The notes: generated by a model not told the origin, from the sequence alone. 64,000 nucleotides of DNA from an uncultured Oscillospiraceae bacterium (GCA_902497145.1 CABVDR010000008.1:1-64000), one strand, 5' to 3'; shown: positions 25,814 to 33,915, numbered from the stretch's first letter. Made by a program: numbers and translations.

Positions 25814-26155
25814 ATGACCCCTTCTATTTTAGCCGGCCGGGACCAGATGGATCTGGACAACGGCATGAGACTGCGGCTGCTGTCCGCCCTGGAGGTGCTT
25901 CAGGCCAGACGGGAGGCCGACGGACTCAGCCAGAACCCCGGTGAGCGTGCCCTGTGTGCCAACGCCTGTCTGCTGGCCCGGGCTCTGGAGACTCAGGAGG
26001 GAGAGCCTGTCTTTTCCAACGGAGAAGCGGTGCTGGGTGGGCTGCGGGTGGAGGAGATCTCCGCCCTGGCCCGAACCTGGAGTCAGTTTAACCGGGAGGA
26101 AAATCCGCCTTTGACCCTGAGCCGGGATCAGGCCGACAAGGTAAAAAAAAAGTAG
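25814..26155 (+). CDS. Tail assembly chaperone, short form (gpG/XkdN-like)
   Basis: 113 residues, with ATGGAGG of the previous gene's end serving as ribosome site. The helical, acidic N-terminal domain and the place between tube and tape measure fit a tail chaperone. The 0 frame ends at TAG directly after a run of nine A (26143-26151) that contains the heptamer A AAA AAG, a classical -1 slip site. The following frame (to 26445) lacks a plausible start of its own. So this is the short product of a G/GT pair. Confidence 0.75.
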   Translation: MTPSILAGRDQMDLDNGMRLRLLSALEVLQARREADGLSQNPGERALCANACLLARALETQEGEPVFSNGEAVLGGLRVEEISALARTWSQFNREENPPLTLSRDQADKVKKK

Positions 26156-26445
26156 CTGCGGACGGGGCGGACCGGCTGCGCTGGAAGGTGCTGCGGGCCT
26201 TCGGAGCCCTGCCCACCGAGGCACGGGCCAAGCGAATGCGGGACCGGGACTACCTGTGGTGTCTCACCCACATGGTATTGGACCGGGAGGAGGAGCTGGA
26301 GCGGCTGTGCCCCAGCTGCCGTACCCAGAGTGAGCAGGGCCTGTGCCCCGGCTGCGGCCGGCCGATCCATGCTATGGAAGGTGGGATCAATCCCAACTTT
26401 GACCTGGAACGCTTTGCAGCCCTTGGAAAGGGGGAAGGGACATGA
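25814..26445 (+). CDS. Tail assembly chaperone, -1 frameshift fusion (gpGT-like)
   Basis: If ribosomes slip back one base at A AAA AAG (26146-26152), translation continues GTA GCT GCG GAC and yields about 210 residues. The added T-like part (97 residues) starts VAADGADRLRWKV and has a zinc-ribbon-like CPSC...CPGC pair (26311-26352), then NFDLERFAALGKG. The -1 frame is open back to 26092. The only possible independent start in it, GTG 26188, has no ribosome site. Frameshifted chaperones at this place are a widespread phage feature (lambda G/GT). The slip is predicted, not proven. Confidence 0.75.
26146..26152 (+). promoter_or_regulatory. Programmed -1 ribosomal frameshift site A AAA AAG
   Basis: The heptamer is in the correct phase to the 0 frame and lies immediately before the TAG stop, within a nine-A run. 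The same heptamer drives dnaX frameshifting in enterobacteria. Confidence 0.75.
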
Positions 26446-27065
26446 CCAACGATTTAGACCGCCTGCTGGAGCAGGTGAAGGACGCTCTGGAAGACAGCGG
26501 AGACGGAATTTGGCAGCCCGACCTGGCTGCGCCGGTGCTGCCCGCTTTTACACAAGATGACGGCGGGACCCCTGCCGAAACAGCTCCCGGGACCCGCACA
26601 CAGGGGAGCGTTCCGGAACTTGAAAGCCTGCCGTCCTTCTCCGCCCTGGAGGAGGGGCAGGCAGCCGAGGTATTTTCTGAGGCAGATCTGGCGGTACTGC
26701 CCCAGGTGGAGCGGGAAGGGGATACCCCCTCGCTTTCATCCCGGCAGACGGAGCAAGAAGGACAAGCCCTGAATGGGAACGCCAGCTCTTCCTCCCCCGC
26801 CCTGCTGGAACAGCTGCAAAACCTGGAGAACATGCAGGCCAGCGCCCAGGCACTGGGCCGCAGCCTAGAGAGCGGCGGCAGTCTGTCTCCCCGTTTCCAG
26901 GCCGGACAGGGGGGCGGCGGGGTTTCCTATGATCCCGCCGCTCTGGGGGACTTTCCCCTGGCCGCCGCCGCGGCCGCGGCCCAGGAAGAGGATCGGGCCC
27001 GGGCGGTGGACCGGGCCTTTCAGCGGGACAGCCGCCGGTATGACCGGGGCTTTTCCCTGTACTGA
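26442..27065 (+). CDS. Unknown protein at the tape-measure position
   Basis: 207 residues, ATG overlapping the chaperone stop by 4 bp. In PBSX-like phages this place holds a tape measure of many hundreds to over a thousand residues, with coiled coils and membrane segments. Here there is a short, low-complexity protein: acidic N-terminus, Ser/Gln/Glu-rich middle, a helical LLEQLQNLENMQASAQALGRSLE stretch in two parts around residues 125-147, an Ala run near 176-184 and an Arg-rich end. No transmembrane segment. Either it is a minimal ruler or the ruler was lost. No family recognised. Confidence 0.7.
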   Translation: MTNDLDRLLEQVKDALEDSGDGIWQPDLAAPVLPAFTQDDGGTPAETAPGTRTQGSVPELESLPSFSALEEGQAAEVFSEADLAVLPQVEREGDTPSLSSRQTEQEGQALNGNASSSSPALLEQLQNLENMQASAQALGRSLESGGSLSPRFQAGQGGGGVSYDPAALGDFPLAAAAAAAQEEDRARAVDRAFQRDSRRYDRGFSLY

Positions 27066-27083
27066 GGAAGGAGGGATGGGGCG

Positions 27084-27659
27084 TTGCTTTTGACCCCCAT
27101 GCGCTACAAGGAGTACGTCTGGCCCCACAACCCCAGAGTGTACTCCATCGACTATGAACGGATCATGGCGGTAAACAAGGTCCCCTTTGGTCTTTATTAT
27201 CTGCAGGATCTGGGCCGGACCCGGCGGGTAATGAAGGGGGAGGGTGAATTCATCGGCGAGGACGCCTATACCCAGTTTGGCCAGCTGGCCAACGTCTTCT
27301 ACTCCGGCGGCCCCGGTCAGCTCATCCATCCCCTGTGGCAGACCACCAACGCCTATTTTGTCTCCCTGCGTCTGGAGCAGGAGCCCATGCGGGACTATGT
27401 GCGTTACTCCTTTGAATTTTGGGAGGAGGCCAACTATTACAGCGGCCAGGTGCGCACCTGGACCACCCAGTCCAGCCAGTCCTCCGGCACCACCCAGGTC
27501 GCCCAGACCATCCCGGTCTACTACCAGGTGGTGAAGGGAGACTCCCTGTGGTCCATCGCCCAGCGGTACGGCATGGCCCTCAGCGACCTGATCGCCTTAA
27601 ATCCCCAAATCAAAAACCCTAACCTCATTCACATTGGAGATGAGGTGAGGGTATCGTGA
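27084..27659 (+). CDS. LysM baseplate/tail hub protein (XkdP-like)
   Basis: 191 residues, TTG start at 27084 after GGAGGG. The N-terminal 120 residues (PHNPRVYSIDYERIMAV) resemble the tail-hub part of XkdP-like proteins; residues about 145-190 are a LysM domain (YYQVVKGDSLWSIAQRYGM..LIALNPQIKNPNLIHIGDEV) that binds N-acetylglucosamine-containing peptidoglycan. It lies between the ruler-position gene and the hub gene, as in PBSX. It may steady the tail tip on the wall. The stop overlaps the next GTG start. Confidence 0.82.
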   Translation: MLLTPMRYKEYVWPHNPRVYSIDYERIMAVNKVPFGLYYLQDLGRTRRVMKGEGEFIGEDAYTQFGQLANVFYSGGPGQLIHPLWQTTNAYFVSLRLEQEPMRDYVRYSFEFWEEANYYSGQVRTWTTQSSQSSGTTQVAQTIPVYYQVVKGDSLWSIAQRYGMALSDLIALNPQIKNPNLIHIGDEVRVS

Positions 27660-28606
27660 CCGGATATGTGATTTCCGCCCAGGGGGAGACCACGGTACTG
27701 CCCGCTCCCCTGTCCTGGACGTTTCAATATACCTCCGGGGTACCCTGCGACAGCTTTCAGATCCGCTGTCTCTGGGAGGGCACCAATACAGCAGACCCCA
27801 GGCAGTGGTGTACTTTTCGGGCCATGGAGGAGGACCAGGTGGTCTTTACCGGAGTGGTGGATGAGTGCGAGACGGCGCTCACTCCCCAGGGGGCCTGGAT
27901 CGATGTATCCGGCCGGGGGATGGCAGCCAAACTGCTGGACAATGAAGCTCTGGGACAGGACTACCAGATTGCCACGCTGTCCGATATTCTTCGGGACCAT
28001 GTAAACCCCTATGGAATTACAGTGGCCCGTCAGGCCGACATGGCCCCGGTGGGCCAGTTCTCTGTGGCGGTGGGCAGCAGCGAGTGGTCTGTCCTGTACG
28101 ACTTCGTCCGCTACTACCACAGCATCTCTCCCCGCTTTGACCGGGAGGGGCGGCTGGTGCTGACCCCCTGGGAGGACAGTACAAAAATATTGCTGGATGA
28201 CGCCACCCCGGTAACCAAGCTGGTGCGCCGGGACAAGCGCTACGGCGTGCTGTCCCAGGTAGTGGTGCGGGACCGGTACCAGCAGCTGACCCAGACAGTG
28301 GACAACACCGCCTTTCAGGCCCTGGGTGGCAGCCGCCGGCAGGTGCTTACCATGCCGGGCAAGAGCCAGTACCAGGCCATGCGCTACTCCGGCCAGTTTC
28401 AGCTGGATCAGTCCGCCACGGAACAGCTGGTGCTGGAGGTGACCATTCCGGTGCTCTTTTATGGAAAGCCGGGAGATCTGGTGCAGCTCCAGCGCTCCGA
28501 CTGGGGCCGGGACGGACTCTACCGGGTCAATCAGGCCCAGGTGGGCGTCGATGAGAGCGGGGGCTGGACCCGGCTGGAGCTCACATCCCCCGAAGTTTTG
28601 GTATGA
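27656..28606 (+). CDS. Baseplate hub protein (XkdQ/gpD-like)
   Basis: 316 residues, GTG start overlapping the LysM gene stop (GTGA). Beta-rich with a hub-like core: VVFTGVVDECETALTPQGAWIDVSGRGMAAKLLDNEA, then SEWSVLYDFVRYYHSISPRFDREGRL and a C-terminal PGDLVQLQRSDWGRDGLYRVNQA segment. The order LysM protein, hub, spike/OB-fold is that of PBSX xkdP-xkdQ-xkdR. It should form the centre of the baseplate around the spike. Confidence 0.78.
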   Translation: MTGYVISAQGETTVLPAPLSWTFQYTSGVPCDSFQIRCLWEGTNTADPRQWCTFRAMEEDQVVFTGVVDECETALTPQGAWIDVSGRGMAAKLLDNEALGQDYQIATLSDILRDHVNPYGITVARQADMAPVGQFSVAVGSSEWSVLYDFVRYYHSISPRFDREGRLVLTPWEDSTKILLDDATPVTKLVRRDKRYGVLSQVVVRDRYQQLTQTVDNTAFQALGGSRRQVLTMPGKSQYQAMRYSGQFQLDQSATEQLVLEVTIPVLFYGKPGDLVQLQRSDWGRDGLYRVNQAQVGVDESGGWTRLELTSPEVLV

Positions 28607-28616
28607 GGTGAAATAT

Positions 28617-29021
28617 ATGTGGACATCCAATCGGAAACAGGACGGCCGCACCCAGGAGGCCCCCGGCGACGTGGGGGTAGTTACCCTGGGCGGCGACCCC
28701 GCGGGGGTCTATCTCAGCGGGGAGCGGCGCTGGGTGGCGGTGTACGCCCCCGGCGGCTACCAGTGGCGGCCTGCAGTAGGAGACAAGGTGTTAGTTCTCA
28801 AGGCAGGGGACCATCAGGAGTCCCCCTGCCTGGTGGGCGTGAGGCAGTCTGACCAGCAGCTAGAGCCCGGGGCGGTACGGCTAAGCGGCGGCGAAGGACA
28901 AATCGACCTGTGCAAAGACGGTATCCGCCTTACTGGTCAAGTGTGGATTGGGGAACAAACCTTAGAGGACCTGATTACTGAAATCGCCACCCAGGTGGTG
29001 TTGGAAATTTTGGGAGGATGA
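28617..29021 (+). CDS. Baseplate OB-fold/spike protein (XkdR-like)
   Basis: 134 residues; ATG 28617 has GAGGTG 7 nt upstream. An OB-fold-like stretch (GDVGVVTLGGD...RRWVAVYAPGGYQWRPAVGDKVLVL) is followed by a short beta region (GGEGQIDLCKDGIRLTG) like a shortened spike helix. Place and size fit XkdR or gpV-type baseplate puncture proteins, though it is too short for a full spike. Confidence 0.68.
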   Translation: MWTSNRKQDGRTQEAPGDVGVVTLGGDPAGVYLSGERRWVAVYAPGGYQWRPAVGDKVLVLKAGDHQESPCLVGVRQSDQQLEPGAVRLSGGEGQIDLCKDGIRLTGQVWIGEQTLEDLITEIATQVVLEILGG

Positions 29022-29028
29022 TGACCGC

Positions 29029-29385
29029 TTGGAACGAAAACTCAGTGGAGGGGATTATCTCCCCGGAGCCCAGGGGGACTTTCAGTCCCTGGACGGGGCC
29101 CAGGCTCTGCTGCAGCGGGTGCTGTTTCGCCTCACCGCCCGGCGGGGGCAGTTCCCCTTTTTGCCCGAAATGGGCAGCCGACTCTACCAGCTGTGCCGGG
29201 ACGGAAAGCCCTCTGCCCGCTCCGCGTTGGCCCGGCAGTACACGGTCCAGGCCCTGGAGAGCGAGGAGGATCTGACGATCACCGATGTGCAGTGGTCTGA
29301 CCTGGGCGGAAACCGGGGCCATTTGCAGGTTTTTTTGGAGTGGCAGGGAGAGCCGCTGTCTCTGTCCCTGGACATTGCGGGATAA
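29029..29385 (+). CDS. Baseplate wedge protein gp25/XkdS-like
   Basis: 118 residues, TTG start at 29029 with GGGAGG upstream; an ATG at 29018 in another frame gives a non-conserved product. Residues resemble gp25/W-like wedge proteins (GAQALLQRVLFRLTARRGQFPFLPEMGSRLYQL), the lysozyme-like fold protein that joins wedge to hub. It precedes the J-like gene, as in all contractile systems of this kind. Confidence 0.75.
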   Translation: MERKLSGGDYLPGAQGDFQSLDGAQALLQRVLFRLTARRGQFPFLPEMGSRLYQLCRDGKPSARSALARQYTVQALESEEDLTITDVQWSDLGGNRGHLQVFLEWQGEPLSLSLDIAG

Positions 29386-29397
29386 GGAGGGATACCT

Positions 29398-30450
29398 ATC
29401 AAGACAATTGACGAAATTTTTGGGGAGATGCTCGCCTGTCTGGAGGAGCAGACCGGTCTGGAGCCGGAACCTGGGTGCGACCTGTCGGTGCGGATGTACG
29501 CTGTGGCTGCCCAGGTCTACGCCCTGTACATCCAGGCCCAGTGGGTCACCCGTCAGGCCTTCCCCCAGACGGCGGAGAGCGACTACTTAGATCTCCACGC
29601 CCAGCTGCGGGGACTGACCCGCAAGCAGGCAACCCAGGCTCAGGGCACCATCCGCTTTACCGCCCAAAGCTCTGACACCGCCCGCACCATTCCCCAGGGC
29701 ACGGTGTGTCTGACGGCGGATATGGTGCGCTTTGAAACCACTGCTGACGGGATCATCGCCCCCGGCGAGACCGAGGTGGACATTCCCGCCCAGGCGCTGC
29801 TGCCTGGTGCGGCTGGCAATGTGTCCGCCCGAGCTATCACTGCTATGGCGGTAGCTCCGGTAGGAGTATCCTCCTGTGTCAATCCCCTGCCCTTCACCGG
29901 CGGCAGCGACGCAGAGGGAGACGAGGATTTACGGGCCAGGGTGCTGGACACCTACTGGCGCTTACCCAACGGAGCCAACATCGCCTTTTATGAGCAGGGC
30001 GCGCTGTCCTTTGACCAGGTGACTGCGGTATCTGTCCTGCCTCGGAACCGGGGCATCGGCACGGTGGATATTGTGGTGGCCACTCTCAGCGGTCAGCCCG
30101 ACGAGGAGCTGCTGGAACAGCTTCAGGAGTATTTCCAGTCCCGACGGGAGATCGCCGTGGATGTACAGGTCCTGGCCCCTGAGGCCCTCACGGTGGATGT
30201 CTCCGTCCAGGTGAAGGCCAAGGAGGGGGCCGATCAGGAGGCAGTGGAACAGAATGTGGAGGAGACGGTGCGTCGGTGGTTTTCCGGGGAACGGCTGGCC
30301 AAAGATGTCCTTCTGGCCCAGCTGGGCAGCGTGATCTACGGCTGTGAGAACGTGGAGAACTACGCCATCCTCTCCCCTGCCGCCGACCAGGCGGTAGAAC
30401 CCGACCAGCTGCCCACCCTGGGCACCCTGACCGTGGAGGCGATGGTATGA
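29398..30450 (+). CDS. Baseplate J-like wedge protein (XkdT-like), probable ATC start
   Basis: 350 residues if started at ATC 29398; the first ordinary start is ATG 29428. The AAGGAGG site at 29384-29390 lies 7 nt before the ATC, and no ATG, GTG, TTG or CTG occurs between the previous stop and 29428. The extra N-terminal residues (KTIDEIFGE) continue the helix found at the start of J-like proteins. The body has the baseplate J signature: ESDYLDLHAQLRGLTRK, IPQGTVCLTADMVRFETT, FTGGSDAEGDEDLRARVL. Key wedge component. The 4-bp overlap with the next gene is kept. Confidence 0.85.
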   Translation: MKTIDEIFGEMLACLEEQTGLEPEPGCDLSVRMYAVAAQVYALYIQAQWVTRQAFPQTAESDYLDLHAQLRGLTRKQATQAQGTIRFTAQSSDTARTIPQGTVCLTADMVRFETTADGIIAPGETEVDIPAQALLPGAAGNVSARAITAMAVAPVGVSSCVNPLPFTGGSDAEGDEDLRARVLDTYWRLPNGANIAFYEQGALSFDQVTAVSVLPRNRGIGTVDIVVATLSGQPDEELLEQLQEYFQSRREIAVDVQVLAPEALTVDVSVQVKAKEGADQEAVEQNVEETVRRWFSGERLAKDVLLAQLGSVIYGCENVENYAILSPAADQAVEPDQLPTLGTLTVEAMV

Positions 30451-31028
30451 GCTACGCCCAGTATCTCCGGCAGCTGCTGCGCCCCCTGGGGGTCTACGAC
30501 GTAGAGGGCCGTTATCTGGGCGGCGAGCTGGAGGCCGAGGGTCTTGCTCTGGACGGGGTGGAGAGCGTATTGGACGAGCTGCAGCGGGAGGCCAATTTGG
30601 CCACCGCCCAGGACTGGGGGCTGGAACGCATTGCCGTCCTGCTGCGCCGCCGTCCCCCTGCTTCCACCCCCAAGGCCATGCGGGAGGCCCTGGCCGCCCT
30701 GCTGCGCATCAGCGGCGACAGCTTTACCCCTGAGGCCATCAACGACACCATTGCCGGCTGCGGGGTGATTGCCCGGGTGGAGGAGACCGACGAGCCTGGC
30801 ACCGTGGAAGTCTGGTTTCCCGAAATTCCAGGCATTCCTCCCGCCTTTGAGGAGATCGACAAGATCATCACTGACATCATTCCCGCCCACCTGCTCATCC
30901 GCTACCGCTTCTGGTTTATTACCTGGGAGCAGCTGGAGAAACGACTGCCCACCTGGCAGGACATCGAAGAGAAGCATCTAACCTGGGAACAGCTGCAATC
31001 TTATGTGGAACCGGGAACACAGACCTAA
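30447..31028 (+). CDS. Baseplate wedge protein (XkdU/DUF2313-like)
   Basis: 193 residues, ATG overlapping the J-like stop. The middle (STPKAMREALAALLRISGDSFTPEAINDTIAGCG and VEVWFPEIPG) is typical of YmfQ/XkdU proteins that close the baseplate wedge. The C-terminus has a duplicated TWEQLE/TWQDIEEKHLTWEQL motif. It is the last gene; a terminator follows at once. In PBSX a fibre gene (xkdV) comes next, and it is missing here. Confidence 0.8.
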   Translation: MSYAQYLRQLLRPLGVYDVEGRYLGGELEAEGLALDGVESVLDELQREANLATAQDWGLERIAVLLRRRPPASTPKAMREALAALLRISGDSFTPEAINDTIAGCGVIARVEETDEPGTVEVWFPEIPGIPPAFEEIDKIITDIIPAHLLIRYRFWFITWEQLEKRLPTWQDIEEKHLTWEQLQSYVEPGTQT

Positions 31029-31032
31029 CTGC

Positions 31033-31074
31033 CAAGGGCCGTCGGGAGTTTACTGCTCCTGACGGCCCTTTTTG
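31033..31074 (+). terminator. Terminator of the phage-like cluster
   Basis: The stem AAGGGCCGTCGGGAG/CTCCTGACGGCCCTT (one mismatch) followed by TTT ends the cluster 5 bp after its last stop. Confidence 0.88.
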
Positions 31075-31081
31075 CTGCCGC

Positions 31082-31110
31082 TTTACGCACCCCGCCGGTT
31101 GTGTTACAAT
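31082..31110 (+). promoter_or_regulatory. recG promoter
   Basis: TTTACG (31082-31087), 17-nt spacer, TACAAT (31105-31110). It lies between the phage terminator and recG. Confidence 0.65.
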
Positions 31111-31147
31111 GGGGGTCTGAACTTATCTCAGAAGGGAGGCGCACACC

Positions 31148-33232
31148 TTGGACATTACTCTGGACACCCCGCTCACCGACTTTCCAGGCGTAGGCCCGGC
31201 TCGGGCGGCCAAGCTGGAAAAGCTGGGGCTCACCCGGGCCCGGGATCTGATGGCCTACTTTCCCCGGGACTATGAGGACCGGCGGAAGATCTGGTCGATC
31301 CGCTCCGCCCCTCTGGGGGTAAAGGTGTGCGTCGAGGCCATGGCCGCCGAGCACCCCCGCCTCAGCCGCATCCGCAAGGGGATGGAGCTGGTGAAGGTGA
31401 AGGCGGTGGACCATGCCGGTGCCCTGCACATCACCTTCTTCAATCAGTCCTATGTGGAGCGGGCCATCAAGGCCGGGGAGGAGTACGTCTTTTGGGGCGT
31501 GGTAGAGGAACAGGGAAGCCGCCGCACCATGGTCAACCCCATCTTTGAGCGGGTAGGCCGTCAGGCGGTCACCGGTTGCATTCTCCCCATCTACCCCCTG
31601 ACGGCTGGCATCTCCAACCACCTGCTCTGCTCTCTCACTCGACCGGCAGTGGAGGCCTGCGCCGCCCAGATGCCAGAGTCTCTGCCCCGGTCGGTACGGC
31701 TGGAGCATGAGCTGGCCCAGACCGAGTTTGCCTTCCGTAACATTCACTTCCCCGATTCTCCCGAGAGCTTGGACCTGGCCCGGCGGCGGCTCACCTTTGA
31801 GGAGCTGTTCTACCTGTCCGCCGGTCTGGACATGCTCAAGCACCGCCGGGGAGATGCGGCTGGCCGGGTGGTGCCCTCCCGGCCTCTGGAGGAATTTCTC
31901 GCTCTGCTCCCCTTCCCCCCCACCCAGGCCCAGCACCGGGTGATGGAGGAGGTGGGCGCCGACCTCAGCTCCGGTCGCTCCATGAACCGTCTGGTCCAGG
32001 GCGACGTGGGCTCCGGCAAGACCGTGGTGGCCGCCTGGGGGGCCTATCTGGCCGCCAAGGCCGGGATACAGACCGCCCTCATGGCTCCCACCGAGGTACT
32101 GGCCCAGCAGCACGCCCGCTCCCTCTCTGCTCTGCTGGAACCGGCGGGAGTACGGGTGGGGCTGCTCACCGGCTCCCTCACGCCCGCTCAAAAAAAGAAG
32201 CAGCGGGAGGCCATCGCCCGGGGTGAGATCGACCTGGTGGTGGGCACCCACGCCCTCATCTCCCAGAATGTGGAGTTTGCCAACCTGGGACTGATGGTGG
32301 CCGACGAGCAGCACCGCTTCGGCGTGGCTCAGCGCTCCGCTCTGGCCGCCAAGGGCCAGACTCCCCATGTGCTGGTCATGTCCGCCACTCCCATTCCCCG
32401 CACCCTGGCCCTCATCATCTACGGGGATCTGGATGTGTCCGTCATCGACCAGCTACCCCCCGGCCGCACCCCGGTGGAAACCTACGTGGTCCACGAGGAC
32501 AAGCGGCAGAGGATGTACAACTTTGTGCGCAAGCTGGTGGGCAAGGGGCGGCAGGCCTACATCATCTGCCCCGCCGTGGAGGACCGCACCGCCGAGGACA
32601 GCCCCGATGGGGAGCCAGTCCCCTTTGCCAACCTGAAGGCCGTGAAGAGCTACGCCCAGCACCTCCAGGACGAGGTGTTCCCTGACCTGCGTCTGGCCCT
32701 GCTCCACGGCAAGATGCGCCCTAAGGAAAAGGACGCCGTCATGGCCGCCTTTGCCGCCGGGGACATTGACGTGCTGGTGTCCACCACGGTAGTGGAGGTA
32801 GGAGTGGATGTTCCCAACGCGGCCCTCATCATCGTAGAGAACGCCGAGCGCTTTGGCCTCAGTCAGCTCCACCAGCTCCGGGGTCGGGTAGGCCGTGGCA
32901 AGCACCAGTCCTACTGTGTGCTCATTACCAACTCCCACGCCCAGGAGGCCATGACCCGGCTGAAAACCCTGGCCTCCACCACCGACGGCTTTAAAATCTC
33001 CGAAGAGGACCTAAAACTGCGGGGGCCCGGCGACTTTTTCGGCAGCCGCCAGCACGGCCTACCCCAGCTGGCTCTGGCCGATCTGTCGGGAGACATGCGC
33101 CTCCTGCAGCAGGCCCAACAGTCCGCCCGGCAGCTGCTCCAGCAAGACCCCACCCTCTCCCAGCCGGAAAACCGGCCGGTTCTGGACCGGGTGCGGCAGA
33201 TGTTTGCCGACACCCCCGATATTTTCAATTAA
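31148..33232 (+). CDS. recG: ATP-dependent DNA helicase RecG
   Basis: 694 residues, TTG start with GGGAGGC upstream. Remodels stalled forks and branched recombination intermediates. An N-terminal HhH-like DFPGVGPARAAKLEKLGL and OB-fold wedge are followed by helicase motifs: Walker A GDVGSGKT near residue 283, a DEQHRFG box near 385, SATPIPRT, and the C-terminal VVEVGVDVPNA and QLHQLRGRVGR motifs. Length and order are standard. It is the right neighbour of the phage-like cluster. Confidence 0.96.
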   Translation: MDITLDTPLTDFPGVGPARAAKLEKLGLTRARDLMAYFPRDYEDRRKIWSIRSAPLGVKVCVEAMAAEHPRLSRIRKGMELVKVKAVDHAGALHITFFNQSYVERAIKAGEEYVFWGVVEEQGSRRTMVNPIFERVGRQAVTGCILPIYPLTAGISNHLLCSLTRPAVEACAAQMPESLPRSVRLEHELAQTEFAFRNIHFPDSPESLDLARRRLTFEELFYLSAGLDMLKHRRGDAAGRVVPSRPLEEFLALLPFPPTQAQHRVMEEVGADLSSGRSMNRLVQGDVGSGKTVVAAWGAYLAAKAGIQTALMAPTEVLAQQHARSLSALLEPAGVRVGLLTGSLTPAQKKKQREAIARGEIDLVVGTHALISQNVEFANLGLMVADEQHRFGVAQRSALAAKGQTPHVLVMSATPIPRTLALIIYGDLDVSVIDQLPPGRTPVETYVVHEDKRQRMYNFVRKLVGKGRQAYIICPAVEDRTAEDSPDGEPVPFANLKAVKSYAQHLQDEVFPDLRLALLHGKMRPKEKDAVMAAFAAGDIDVLVSTTVVEVGVDVPNAALIIVENAERFGLSQLHQLRGRVGRGKHQSYCVLITNSHAQEAMTRLKTLASTTDGFKISEEDLKLRGPGDFFGSRQHGLPQLALADLSGDMRLLQQAQQSARQLLQQDPTLSQPENRPVLDRVRQMFADTPDIFN

Positions 33233-33249
33233 CCAGGAGGAATCCCACT

Positions 33250-33645
33250 ATGACCCGTATGGAAGAAGTCAAGTATCTGCGCACCGAGCCCAACGGCCGC
33301 CACTACAACTGCGCCCAGTCCCTGCTTATCCCCTTTGCTGACCAGGTTGGTCTGGACAAGGAGCAGGCCGACAAGCTGGGCAGCTTTTTTGGCTCCGGTA
33401 TGCTTCACGGCTCGGCCTGCGGCGCCCTCAGCGCAACGCTGATGATCCTGGGAATGGCCGGGTACGACAGCAAACAGGCCCGCCAGATCATCCAGAACTT
33501 CCGCCAGTGCCACCAGGTTACCGACTGTACCTCCCTGCTCACCCTGGCCAAGGAACAGGAAATTGCCCGTAAGGACCACTGTGACGCCCTGGTACTGGAG
33601 ATGGCCCAGCTTCTGGAGGAGCAGTTTGCTGCCCAGAGCGAGTAA
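33250..33645 (+). CDS. C_GCAxxG_C_C family protein
   Basis: 131 residues with an AGGAGG site. The conserved cysteines are spread as NCAQS, GSACGALSATL, QCHQVTDC; this pattern defines the C_GCAxxG_C_C family of probable redox or metal-binding proteins of anaerobes, of unknown substrate. The first GC of the GCAxxG motif is AC here. It lies 17 bp after recG and probably shares its transcript. Confidence 0.75.
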   Translation: MTRMEEVKYLRTEPNGRHYNCAQSLLIPFADQVGLDKEQADKLGSFFGSGMLHGSACGALSATLMILGMAGYDSKQARQIIQNFRQCHQVTDCTSLLTLAKEQEIARKDHCDALVLEMAQLLEEQFAAQSE

Positions 33646-33659
33646 AGCCCGGAAAACGC

Positions 33660-33693
33660 CAAAACGGGAAGCCCCGCCGGGCTTCCCGTTTTG
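33660..33693 (+). terminator. Terminator after the C_GCAxxG_C_C gene
   Basis: The perfect stem AAAACGGGAAGCCC/GGGCTTCCCGTTTT closes the recG transcript. Confidence 0.88.
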
Positions 33694-33886
33694 ACTGTTT
33701 TGTGAGAAGGAAGGAATGGAAAATCGAGCTGCAAAGGTTTTTCCAAGAACCTGGTAAGAGCGGTAACCAAATTCTTGTTAAATTTTTAACCTTTTGCCGA
33801 TTCACACTTTACCACCTTTCCTATAAAAATACTATCCCCAATTTCATTATAAAGAATATTACTGATTGCTTATAGTCTTCTCTTCC

Positions 33887-33915
33887 TTGCGCGGCAGAGG
33901 AAAATAAGCTATAAT
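33887..33915 (+). promoter_or_regulatory. mutY promoter
   Basis: TTGCGC (33887-33892), 17-nt spacer, perfect TATAAT (33910-33915), 31 bp before the ATG. Confidence 0.75.

Noticed and set aside
24157..25866. A 569-codon minus-strand frame across sheath and tube genes
   Set aside because: Shadow of the tail sheath and tube genes, crossing three real gene borders.
26188..26445. Independent 85-residue gene starting at GTG 26188
   Set aside because: No ribosome site, and the frame is continuous with the chaperone through the slip site; treated as the frameshifted C-terminal part.
18052..31028. Tailocin (headless contractile bacteriocin)
   Set aside because: Terminase, portal, protease and capsid genes are all present and apparently intact, so a head is expected.
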